Positions 1 to 10,131 of a stretch of DNA of 36,928 nucleotides are shown in pieces. The stretch covers positions 1-36,928 of the forward strand of contig BRYA01000418.1 in assembly GCA_030267965.1 (NCBI GenBank), written 5' to 3'. The DNA comes from Triparma columacea (Eukaryota > Sar > Bolidophyceae > Parmales > Triparmaceae). Position 1 is the stretch's first letter. Every line of letters begins with the position of its first letter. Under the pieces are notes generated by a model, which was given only the letters and a program-made list of their open reading frames with translations, did not search any database and was not told the origin of the DNA. Both the position numbers and the translations under genes were made by a program.

Positions 1-34
1 AACCATTATCCCTTACTTGAACCCAACCTCAGCT

Positions 35-117
35 CCAATCCCAACTCCAACCCCAACTCCAACCCCAACTCCATCCCCAACTCCAACCCCAACCCCAACT
101 CCATCCCCAATTCCAAC
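35..117. repeat. C-rich hexanucleotide-like microsatellite
   Basis: The plus strand is built from imperfect units such as CCAACT, CCAACC and CCATCC repeated about a dozen times. It is not a perfect match to any telomere repeat I know. It probably expands and contracts by slippage. Confidence 0.8.
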
Positions 118-156
118 AGGCTTCCCAATCAGTCCCGATCCTGAGGATACGCCTGC

Positions 157-262
157 TTTACACACCTTTTACCCTTTACACACCTTTTACCCTTTACACA
201 CCTTTTACCCTTTACACACCTTTTACCCTTTACACACCTTTTACCCTTTACACACCTTTCAC
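157..262. repeat. 18-bp tandem repeat, six copies
   Basis: The unit TTTACACACCTTTTACCC begins at 157, 175, 193, 211 and 229. A sixth, diverging copy begins at 247. The first five copies are identical to each other. The units abut directly with no spacers. Confidence 0.95.
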
Positions 263-612
263 TACCAGATCAAAAAGTAACGGTTATCGTATCCCAAACA
301 CACAAACACCATATCACCATATACCCTCCTCTCCTCTACTCTCCAACCTCACTTCCTCTCTCTCCTCTACACAACCACACTCATCTATCTTTTATTCTTC
401 CCCATACACAGCAATTACACTTCTATCATACACATAAACCACTATAACACTTCCACATACTTTTCAAAACTCCATCCACATCTACTACTTCCTTTATACT
501 TACAAACCACTTTTAAATTGCCACCCTCACTCCAAACAGCACTAACACTTACACGAAATTCACAACTAAAAAAATCAAATCATTCTTCCTACAAATGTTG
601 CTGCCCTATTAG

Positions 613-3600
613 TCACTCCCAATCCTCATCTGGCACAACACTACTTACTTTACCCTTCCCACCTCCTACCCCTACAATTTCTCCACCATTAGCGCCTCCA
701 ACACTTGCTCTCCTAATACTTGCTCTCAAAGTACCTGCTAGACCACCCTCGGCTTCAGCATCAACACTTGCTCTTCTAACACTCTCTTTCCTTCTTGCAT
801 CCCCATCTGCTGGAATAAATTCTACTGGCACCAAAGCTTTTGTCACATCAGTATACCACTCAGGCTTCTCCTCTTCCCATTTAGCCCAATTCAAGCCAAC
901 CCATTTCTTAATTTCTCCTTCAATAGAGACCCAGTGATGCCTTGAAAAGTTCAGAGTGTCAAACTTCATTTTATCACTTTCCCCTTCAAGGAAGTATGCC
1001 ATTGACATATCCTTAGATCTCTTTGTGCTCCAAAAAGTGTGCAAGTACTTCTTTTCAATATTCAAAAAGAAGACAGCAAAGCATATGGTAGTTATTAGTA
1101 TGAAATGGTTCATAATCAATGATGCAATATCAATAGCTCTCTCATCAACATGAGGTGAAGCTAAATATATTGACACTGGCAAGCTTCCCATTGTCAACAC
1201 AAGACCAAACAACCAGTACAGTCCCCCAACTTCATTGTGATGTCTAAAATGCACCATTGATGTGAAGTCTACAATGATCTTTATGACTACTCTGGAAAAA
1301 ATACTACTCACAATCTCCATGTTACCCCCTAATGGCAACCAGTACCAGAAGTCTCCCCTTAGTATCTTAACCAGCAAGTACAGACCAAGGTCAGCTCCAA
1401 TGTAGAGAAAGGCCCAACTACCTCCCACTAATCCAAGAAGGACTATTGTTGCACACCTTATGAGAAGCATCCCTGCTGACAAGAGCAACATGGAAACAAA
1501 TACTACTGTTCTCTTGCTTGCTTTTGCAGGTATATACCCATAGAAGTTTGGTGCCGATTGTCTCAAACCAGGGTCTGTGTCCCAGTCATAACTAATAGTT
1601 GCAGAAGCAAAGCCTGTGGTAATTGCTGACACTGCAACTGAAAGCCATGCTGAAGTTCCAACATCTTTTTCACTGGTTGCTATAGCCATAAGTTGGATGA
1701 TCACTCCAGGGATGGCCTCAGCAAACATCTCAGTCCCTTTCATAAATGTCATCTCGTACATAGGATCAACGGCATGTCCAGCCTCTTGCTTTTCTCCCTT
1801 TGCAACCCTGTAAGCATCAACAGCAGGCTTAAATCCAATCAAAATAGGAAACCATTCCTTAAGCACCCTCAATATCCCCAACTTCCTGTTCTGTCCCCAA
1901 ACAACAAGCATCTGTATCCCAATTGATACCATCAAACTTGCAAAAGATGCCTTAAAATAACCATACTTCTCATCATCCCAAAACATGTACGTCACATACA
2001 CATCAGTCAGCAAATCGGTCATACTAGTGATAGCCCCAACAGTAACCCTCATCTTCAACCCCCAAGGCACTTCCTCCAAAAGTCTGTAGCTAATTGTCTC
2101 AAGCATAGGTCTGAACCATTCATACTCCTCATCAAGCTCCTGTAGAGCAGGGAAATTTAAGATGAAGGCATCCACAGCAGCAACTGGCTGAGTATTGATT
2201 GCCAAACTCCTTGCTAAAGACTCTCCAATCTCCCTTCCTTCCTTCTCTCCCAGCTCTGCAGCCTTACCCTCTACCTTCCTCAACTTACTTAGCTTGTTCT
2301 TGACAACAGCGCCAAGCATTGGTGTGACAAAGGCATAATTTTCTGCAGCTTGTCTCAGGACGTAAGTTTTCCCAATAAATGACCTGACAGCTTCCTCCTT
2401 TGTCATTCCCTTTTTCCTAAACCTCAATGCAACCAACAGGTGCTCAACCAACAACTTTCCTATTTGGTTTGGATCTAAACCTGCATAGTCTTGTGCAGTA
2501 TCATTCACAGCAAGTGAAGCAATCAGTGCGCCTCTGTCGTCCAAGCCAACACTTGCTCTCCTAATACTTGCTCTCATAGCCCCTGTTAGACCACCCTCAG
2601 ATTCAGCATCAACACTTGCCCTCCTCACACTCTCTCTCCTTCTAGCATTTCCATCTGCTGGAATAAAATCTACAGGTACTTTAGCCTTCATCACATCAGT
2701 GAACCACTCTGGCTGCTCCTCTTCCCAATTAGCCCAGTTCAACTCAACCCATTTCTTAACTTCTCCTTCAATTGAGACCCAACGATGTCTTGAGCTTGTA
2801 AGGACTAGAAACCTTATTGCATCACTTTCTCCTTCAAGGAAATATGCCATTGTATGTTCCTTGCCTTTTTGTGTACTCCAGAAGGTGTGCAAGTACTTCT
2901 TCTCAATGTTCGAAAAGAAGACAGCCAAACACAGGGTAGTTATCAGTATGAAATAGTTCATAATTGATGATGCAATATCAACTGCCTTGTCATCAACATA
3001 AGGTGAAGCTATATATATTGACACTGGTAGGCTTCCCATTGTCAATACAAGACCAAACAACCAGTACACTCCCCCAACTTCATTAGGATGTCTAAACTGC
3101 ACCATTGAAGTGAAGTCTGTGATGATCTTTATAAGCACTCTGAATAGAATACTATTCACAATCTCTAAGTTACCCCCCATTGGTATCCAGTACCAAAAGT
3201 CTCCCCTCAATATCTTAACCAACAAGTATAGACCAAGGTCGGCTCCAATGTAGAGTAAGGCCCAACTACCCCCAATCAACCCAAGAAGAACTATTGTTGT
3301 ACACCTTATTAGAAGCATCCCTGCTGACAAGAGCAACATGGACGCAAACACTAATGTTCTCTTGCTTGCTTTTGCAGGTATGTACCCATAGAAGTCTGGT
3401 GTCTTTTCTCTCCTATCAGGGTCTGTGTCCCAGTCATAATTAATTGTTGCAGAGGCAAAGCCTGTTGTAATTGCTGACACTGCAAGTGAAAGCCATGCTG
3501 AAGTTCCAACCTCTTTGTCACTTGTTGCTATAGCCATAAGTTGGATGATCACTCCAGGAATTGCCTCAGCAAACATCTCAACCACTTTTATACCAGTCAT

Positions 3601-4308
3601 CTCCACCATTGGGTCCCATAACCCTCCAACCTCTTGCTTTGCTCCAGTTGCTACCCTGTAAGCATCAACTGCAGGCTTGTACCCAAGCATGATTGGAATC
3701 AACTCCAACACAACCTTTTTCATCCCAAACTTCCTGTTTTGAACAAATATACCAAGCATCTGAATGCCAATTGACGCGACCAAACTTGCCAAAGATGCAT
3801 TAAAGTACCCATACTTCTTATCTTTCCAAAACATGCTCGTCACATACACATCAGTCACCAAATCAACCATGCTTGTGACAGCACCAAAGGTAACCCGCGC
3901 CTTCAAGCCAATCTTTGAGTTCTTAAATAGATCCACAGCAATTGTCTCAATCATTGGCCTAAACCATTTGTATTCTCTCATTACTTCTTGTACTTCAGTG
4001 TATTGATGTGCCCACTCGTCTACAGCATGCTTTGCAGTTGCTGTTGTCATAGTGATAACTTTCAGTGCACTCCCAATCTCCAAGCCTCTTGCTTCCTCCA
4101 AACTCCCAACTTCTCCTTCATTTGTTGCTCGTCGCCTGAGCTTGTTTCTCACAATGGCGCACAACATTGTTTTGACAAATTTGTTTTGCTTCTCAAGCTC
4201 TTTCATTGCCCTATTGGCAACAATGAACTCCTTTACTACCACATCCTTACTACCTCCAACCTTCATCTCCTTGAGCCTTGACATCAACTGATCTCCAAAC
4301 CTCCTGCC
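613..4308 (-). repeat. 1848-bp tandem duplication inside the gene 1 coding exon
   Basis: Blocks 613-2460 and 2461-4308 encode homologous membrane modules in the same frame. Matching landmarks at 901 and 2749, 1531 and 3379, and 2293 and 4141 all differ by exactly 1848 bases, so the copies I compared have no net indel. Each module ends in basic serine motifs (RRESVRRASVDAE and SIRRASVG). Nucleotide similarity is clearly higher in the membrane-spanning part than in the first 150 codons. Confidence 0.93.
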
Positions 4309-7300
4309 ATCCTCTTCATTGGCTTCGGAGCTGCTTAAAAGGTTATCAAAGTAAATGGCAGCATTCACACCTACAGAGCAGCGTCTCCTAGCACTGCTCT
4401 TTGCAGCAGCCTTTGTGATCTCTTTTCCAAGCTCCAGCCTTGTGACAATATTTATCTTGGTCTCTTTTTTACGAACCCTGCAAAATCTTACTGCAAAATC
4501 TTCTGTTGCTTGAGACTGCAACCCTCTCTCTTTGATTGCTTCGCTCATGATAACAAGAGTGCTTTCATCTGCTCTGTACAAACGCATCTTTGAGTCAAAG
4601 GCAACATTAAAGCTTTGCAATGTTGTTTCTATGCACTCCTTTGCCTTGACCTCTAACTCAAAGTCGTTACCTGCATTTGCAGATTTCCTCACTAAGCCCT
4701 TAGTCTGAAGCCTCTCCACATCCCAAAAGTATGCTGCTGCCTCCTCAAAGCCTATTCTCAGCGTAACTGAAATCATTCCCCAGCTCTTTCCTCCTCCCTC
4801 TGCACCAACAGTTGCTCTAATCATGTCAAACAGTGGTAAGAGTATTGTGTCGCCCACCACCTTAAGATCTTTCATACTCTTGACAATCTTCCTCCTTCTT
4901 GGGGCATCAATCTCAGTTGTCTTGTCAAATTTCTTGCGAAGTGAAATCATGTTGCTTGCATAACCGATTAATAGACGATTCATTATCAAAGTTGGGACAG
5001 CCCCTCCAATGTCTACTTTACCAACAAAGGTCACTCGGGTTTGATGGAAGCCACCAGTGTTTGGGAGCTCTTCAAACTTCAACGATATTGTGGCTGATAC
5101 CTGGACAATGTTGAAATGTAAGGGGTATTCTTTGTTAAGCCTATCAGTGTCTTCGTAAACAGTCCAGCAGACCTTTCCATCCTCATTATTCTGCCAAATA
5201 CCTAATTGCCTGGACTCTCTTTCAGACATTCCTTTTACTCTAAGACTTCTTCTTTTTAAGTAGAGCTGTGAGTGGTTGTTGATCTTCTTTGCTACAATTG
5301 CTTTATACTTCTTCCCGATCATGCGCTTCTTCTCTCTGGAATCTTTTATAAATTCGTATGCAACGCACTCTTCCACACTTGCATCAACAACAGTCTCGCA
5401 CATGCCAACGACAAGACTTTCATTGTCAAGATGGACCGCTTTCAACTCCACCCTCTCATCTGCAGTCTCAAGCACTTTGACGTTCTTACTCCCCTTACAC
5501 CTCATGTAGAACTCCTTGCCTCTCTGGATTGCCTTTTCCTCCTCTTCTGTATAAGTTTGCTGCTCATTCTTTATAACTTTGGCAAGCAACTCTCGTGTAA
5601 TCAAGTCCTTTTCGTCATCAGTTTTTGCAAACTTGTTCCTGAGGTCAATAATGTTTGTTACAAAGCTAGATGACAAGCGATTCATGACAAAGTTGGGCAC
5701 AGAACTCTTGATATCAACCCTGGAAGCAAATGTGATGTGACACTGAGGGGTTCCCTTATCAGATGGTAGCTCTTGAAACAGCCATGTTGCTGTTGCAGAC
5801 CCAAGGACTGCCCCTGCACTTAGTGGGTAGTCTTTGTCAAGCAGGTTGGTGTCTTTGTACACAGTCCAACAGACCTTGTCTCCTACCTCCTTTTGCCAGC
5901 AAATAAAGCTTCTCCACTCCCTATCAGAGAATCCTCGTACCCCAAGATTCCTTCTACTTAAGTACAGTTGGGAGTGGTCATTCATTTTCTTTGTTTCGAT
6001 CGCCTTATACACTTTCCCAAGCTTGGCCTTTCTCTCCTTTGAATCCTTTATGAACTCATATGCCACACACTCTGCAAGTGAAGCATCAACAACTGTCTCG
6101 ACCATACTAATCACTAGGCTTTCACCATCGATGTGCCCAATTGCCACCTTCACATGTGCTGGACACTTCACATCTTTGAAGGTCTTGCTTGCCTTGCATT
6201 TCATGTAGAATTCCTTGCCCTCCTTGATTGCCCTCTCCTCCTCATCTGTATAATTTTGTGGCTCGTTCTTTATTATATTTCTGAGGGCCATGAGTGCCTC
6301 CTTGTCAATCTCGTCGTTGCTCTTGATTTTAGGATGTTCTTTTGGCACCCCGTCCTGGGCAGTGCCTCCGGATGTAGTCGGCCACTTCTCTCCATTTCCC
6401 TGAGGCTCAACATGCCCGATCTCGATGTCGTCGTCCATGTCGGGTACAATATCCTCTTCTTCGTCGGGCCCCCCGTTGCCGTTATCTTCAGTAACAATTC
6501 CCTCGTAGTCCTCTGAGTCTATTGAAGAAGGAGCTTTTGTAAGGGCTTCAGTGCCCATCTCTTCTGCAGCAGCCCTGAGCGCATCGTTCTCCTTCATCAA
6601 CTTGTCGTTGATATTTTTGAGGTTCTTTATCTCATCGAGGTGTTCGGCGGCGACCCTTACTGCGGATGCCTTGAGTTCGGCAATTTCTATCCCTCGAGCG
6701 TTGACGAGGTTCGCTAATCTTTCAATTTCCTCCTTTGTCTTTGCAACGTTTACAAACCTGTCAGGATTCATTGGTACGGTCGAAGCAGCGGTCGTACGTC
6801 CGGCGGACGGCGGCACGGCACTTACATTATTACTGTCCGCAACCAGACCGACGGCGTCCTCATGACCATTTTCAGAGTCTGCGGTAATGGCGATTATGGC
6901 GTTTGTTAGTCAAAATGAAAAAGAATTCCACGCGTGCCCCTCGATGCCGCATGCGGTCGGCGTGCCCCTCGATGCCGCATGCGGTCGCCGCAGAAGCGCC
7001 CCATGCGGTCGCCGCAGACGGAACCCACGCGGTCGCTGGGGACGGATCCCATGTGGTCGCCGGAGACGGATCCCATGCGGTTGCCGCAGACCGGCGCGCG
7101 CGCCTGTGCGCCGCAGCTGCCACCCGTCGAGCTTGGCGCCCAGGGCCAGGCCCTCCGCGAACGGCTTCCGCGCGTTCCGCACGCAGGCAGTGAGAAAAAC
7201 TACAAAGTTTCAACGCGCCCTCCCACGACTCTCCCGCTCTTCCCTAGAGTATTAAAATGTGATTTTTCTTGCCCTGCTCTCAACGCACAACTCACCTTGT

Positions 7301-8489
7301 TCCGCGTCCTCGTGGCGGTTTTTGAAGTCTGCGGTAATGGCGATGATGGTATTTGTTAGTCAACATGAAAAGATTTCCATGCGTGCTCCTCGTTTCTGTG
7401 TAGCATATCAAGCGCCCCATGCGGTCGCCGCAGAAGCACCCCATGCGGTCGCCGCAGACGGAACCCACGCGGTCGCCAGGGACGGATCCCATGCAGTCAC
7501 TTGAGACGGATCCCATGCGGTCGCGGCAGACCGCCGCGTGTTTCTGTGTAGAATATCAAGGGTCTCCCCCCATACAATCCCCTGAAATGAACTTACCTCG
7601 GTCTTGTCCAGCGTCCTCGTGAGAGCTTTTAGATTTAGCGACTGCGAAGGGGACAACGTTGTTGCAAAAGTGAGAACAAATTACAAAGTTTCAACGCGCC
7701 CTCCCGCGATTCTCCCACTCTCGCCTAGAGTATTAATATGTATGTTTATCCTGCGCTCAACACACAACTCACCTCGTCCGGCGTCCTCATGAGACATTTC
7801 AGTTGCTGCAGAGTAAACGACAAAGAGGAAAAAGTGAGCAAAAGTGGCAAAGTTCATCTTATCCTCCCACACGTCTCCCATCCTCTCCTAAAGTATAAAG
7901 AAGTTCTTTTCTCCTCGGGTGCTCGACGCTCACTCACCTCGTCTGGCTTCCCCATGATCATTTTCAGATTCTGCGGGTGTGGAAATGTTGATGTTTTTGA
8001 GCATTTTTTAATCATTTCATCAGTCTTCCCTACGACCTCTCTTTTTCCCACTGCACCACCAAATTGGCAACCTTCTCATTTCACCCCCTACGCAAACTCA
8101 CCTCGTCCAGCGTCTCCATGAGACCTATCAATATCAGCAGTTGCCCCAAGGTTGACAGCATAGTCATTTGCCTTAACGACATCAGCGGCAGTTTCGTGAC
8201 CTTCGGTTGCCTCGGCATCCCCAACAATAGCAGACTGATCTGCGGCGGAATCAGCGGCGGCCGCAAGGAGGACAGCAAGGTCAGTTGCAGCACTGACAAT
8301 GTCAGCGGTTGTGCCATCGTGTGCAGTGCCCTTGACGGCGGCAACAAGGTCGTTGGCTGCCGATGCTGTAGATACAAGATCGACAGTATGTTGAGCTCTT
8401 GTTGCCCTCCTTAAGTTGGCCTTCAATCCGGCTATCTCCTTGTCCCTCTGCTTCAGGAGGATGGTTAAATCCATCTCATTGTCGGTCAT
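613..8489 (-). CDS. Multi-exon START-like / duplicated multi-pass membrane protein, about 2265 aa
   Basis: Exons in gene order are 8489-8102, 7970-7938, 7805-7773, 7641-7597, 7328-7296 and 6878-613. Every intron is GT-AG, all five junctions are phase 1, and the sum is 6798 nt (2265 codons plus stop). The protein has a short N-terminal coiled coil beginning MTDNEMDLTILLKQRDKEI, then the mini-exon segment at about residues 120-185, a second coiled coil and an acidic stretch. Two START-like domains lie near residues 380-600 and 610-840; they are 233 residues apart and share motifs such as KVCWTVY. A third diverged START-like segment lies near 850-1000 (GKSWGMISVTLRIGFEEAAAYFWD). Two copies of a membrane module of about 616 residues follow, each with 8-10 hydrophobic segments. 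Motifs such as TDVYVT, IPGVIIQLMAI and FWYW resemble XK-related lipid-scramblase proteins, which is inference. The likely role is lipid sensing or transfer at a membrane. The large exon is less GC-rich than the neighbouring giant gene. The start is supported by an in-frame stop upstream in a probable 5' UTR exon. The domain calls are from motifs only. Confidence 0.75.
4880..6265 (-). other. Tandem pair of START-like domains in gene 1
   Basis: Two homologous segments are coded at about 6265-5620 and 5560-4920, with an offset of 699 nt (233 codons). Both carry the pattern EEERAIKxGKEFYMxCK, then ETVVDAS, ECVAYEFIKDS, HSQLYLxRR, KVCWTVYxDT, and a C-terminal helix with MNRL. The order of strands and the closing helix fit a START or START-like lipid-binding fold. 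The lipid cannot be inferred from the sequence. Confidence 0.6.
6976..7095. repeat. 24-bp intronic minisatellite, copy 1
   Basis: Five units of 24 bp, with cores at 6978, 7002, 7026, 7050 and 7074, have the pattern CATGCGGTCGCCGCAGACGG with point changes. The array lies in the last intron of gene 1 (7295-6879) and is preceded by an imperfect direct repeat of 28 bp containing TGCCCCTCGATGCCG. Confidence 0.9.
7296..8102 (-). repeat. Array of four phase-1 mini-exons (33-45 nt)
   Basis: The mini-exons 7970-7938, 7805-7773, 7641-7597 and 7328-7296 are 33, 33, 45 and 33 nt long. Each is flanked by a GCAG acceptor and a GTGAG or GTAAG donor, and each encodes a variant of an 11-residue peptide centred on HEDAGR. 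The same motif closes exon 1 (SHGDAGR, 8102-8131) and opens exon 6 (SENGHEDA, 6852-6878). All are in phase 1-1, so any of them can be skipped without a frameshift. Confidence 0.8.
7416..7535. repeat. 24-bp intronic minisatellite, copy 2
   Basis: Five units with cores at 7418, 7442, 7466, 7490 and 7514 match the array in the next intron, offset by 440 bases. This array lies in the intron 7596-7329 of gene 1. The flanking sequence (TCTGCGGTAATGGCGAT at 7328 and at 6878) is also shared, so the whole exon-intron unit was copied. Confidence 0.9.
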
Positions 8490-9005
8490 CAGCCTGCGAA
8501 AGCGTGAGGGGGAAAAGGTGTTCACGACGAAGATGTTGGGTGAGCCGAGACGAATAATATTTTCGCACATATGTCGCCGCTGCTGCCGCAATATCTTTTA
8601 ATTGCTCAGGAGTCCATCCCCAAGGTGTTTGGGCCAAGCTGTTGTCCTCCTTCCTCCTTCCTCCCTCCCCTCTCCCCCGTATCCTCCCTCCCCAACAATC
8701 CCTCCTCCGCCCTCGCCTTTGGCTATACAACCCTCACCTTGTTTCGTCCCTGTAAACTCCACTTCTTCTCACAAGTCCCGAGGTTGGCCAGAGAGAAGAT
8801 TACTGGGCTTGGAGCGAGGGCGACTATATCAACAGTAGACTTAGTTATTCAAATAGCACTTTTGCTCCCAACAGGTAGGTTGCGTTCGATTCTGGTGTAG
8901 GATAACAAAAGAGCTCAACAGATTGGAATATTCTGATCAAATCCCCATTTATTTCCCTGATTCCCGAGCATTTAGAACTCAACTCTACTCCGCCTACACA
9001 ACACG
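8490..9005. promoter_or_regulatory. Divergent promoter region between gene 1 and the CREG-family gene
   Basis: This 516-bp stretch separates the start codons of two divergently transcribed genes. On the minus strand a donor (AAG then GTGAGG at 8737) and an acceptor (TTTCGCAG ending at 8494, four bases above the ATG) suggest a 244-nt 5' UTR intron. The reading frame above that donor has a stop and no ATG, which supports the ATG at 8489. No clear TATA box was identified. A pyrimidine-rich tract lies at 8645-8720. Confidence 0.5.
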
Positions 9006-9840
9006 ATGACTTTCTCCAACGTCTTATCAGCCCTCACTGTCGGCTACGCCGCGGCGAGCACCTGCACCGATCTCCCCAAGAAGGTGAATAGGGGGATGTT
9101 CCAATTCGTCGTAACCCATTTCTAACCCAATCTTCATGCGTGTGTTGCAGCCAAACTTCTTGAATGAGGAGGAAACTGCCCGCTGGATGGCTCACGTCAT
9201 GGACTGGGGCGTCCTCTCGACCATCTCCACGATGAACAGCACCCTCGCAGCTCCCTTCGGAAACCCCTACAGGTGAGGCGAGAAGGGCAGTGGACAGCGA
9301 GCGAAGCGATGAGCTTGGTGAAAGTGAGCGAGAGGAGCGACCCGAGGGGCGAAGCGGCGAGTTAGAACCGATTCAGAATCACCAACTAACCACAATATCT
9401 ACATCTACAGCTTCGTTGACGGGGGATGCGGAGGAGACAAGTCCACCGGATCTATCTACTTCTACGCCTCCGGAATGGACCAGTCTATGATCGACATCGA
9501 GAGCAACCCCAAGGTCTCCTTCGCCTTGAGTGAGGCGTCCCTGAGCGGAGACGACGATCTCGAGCAGAAGGCATGCGTCGTTGGACCCTCCGGCGACCCC
9601 GAGAACCCCCCCTGCGCCCGCGCCGTCTTCAACGGCGCGCTCTCCAAGCTCGAGAACGACTCTGACGAGTACACCACCATCCAGGAAGCCTTCTTCGAGC
9701 GCCATGCTTCCATGGCCGACTGGCCTACCGACCACTCCTGGTTCATCGGCAAGCTCGAGATCGAGAACATCTGGCTAATTGACATCTACGGCGGAGCCAA
9801 GACCCTTGACTTGGACAAGTATTTCGGAGTCGCTCTTTAA
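9006..9840 (+). CDS. CREG-family secreted protein (FMN-binding split-barrel fold), 209 aa
   Basis: The exons are 9006-9083, 9151-9272 and 9411-9840, with introns of 67 and 138 nt (GT-AG, phases 0 and 2). The first 17 or so residues (MTFSNVLSALTVGYAAAS) look like a signal peptide. The body matches the CREG family along its length: ARWMAHVMDWGVLSTIST near residues 36-53, PFGNPYSF, STGSIYFYAS, NPKVSFALSEASLS, a cysteine-bearing acidic loop, DHSWFIGKLEIENIWLIDIYGG and a short KYFGVAL tail. CREG proteins are secreted or endolysosomal glycoproteins with a pyridoxamine-phosphate-oxidase-like fold that generally lack oxidase activity. An N-glycosylation sequon (MNST) lies in exon 2. The gene is convergent with the giant gene. 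The function in this organism is unknown. Confidence 0.92.
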
Positions 9841-10131
9841 CTCTTTAAGTGCCGGGCATAAGATGAAGGGTGTACTGTCGTTTGGGTGTTTGAGTTTTTT
9901 GGAGAATTATATGTTCTCATGACGATACTTCCCTCCACTCAACCCACTCAACGAACAAACCAACAAAACAAAACTAACTAGATTATCGACCTTTTTCCAT
10001 GAAATGTAAATCGCATTCGCGTTTTTGCTGTTTATGTCGTCACGCGGTTTGTTGCTCATACTCTAACCCTTATCCTAATTGCTATAGGGTCAATCCGGGA
10101 AAAAAATCACTATTTCTGTTTCAATTTTGAG
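9841..10131. other. Convergent 3' intergenic region
   Basis: This 291-bp stretch lies between the stop codons of the CREG-family gene (plus) and the giant gene (minus). It is more AT-rich than the flanking coding sequence and should hold both 3' UTRs and polyadenylation sites. No gene, RNA structure or clear polyadenylation signal stands out. Confidence 0.6.

Larger units (their letters stand above)
1..612. other. Low-complexity intergenic flank downstream of gene 1
   Basis: No credible gene is visible here. The plus strand is very rich in A, C and T and poor in G, with long pyrimidine runs around 320-370. The stretch begins with a C-rich hexamer-like repeat, continues with an 18-bp tandem repeat, and ends at the stop codon of the minus-strand gene at 613-615. 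It probably contains the 3' UTR of that gene. The small open frames here are a product of the repeats and have no domain-like content. Confidence 0.6.

Noticed and set aside
1..120. Telomere repeat
   Set aside because: The C-rich hexamers vary (CCAACT, CCAACC, CCATCC) and do not match TTAGGG- or TTTAGGG-type repeats; unique sequence with genes follows.
157..262. CRISPR array
   Set aside because: The 18-bp units abut with no unique spacers, and the context is eukaryotic.
6903..7193. Plus-strand frames with repeated HAVAADG peptides
   Set aside because: They are translations of the 24-bp minisatellite within an intron of gene 1; all frames are open there because of the repeat.
8476..8730. Coding exon above gene 1 (frame with WTPEQLKDIAAAAATYV)
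   Set aside because: It lies within a probable 5' UTR intron (donor 8737, acceptor 8494) and I found no good donor joining it to exon 1 in frame. It remains possible but unsupported.
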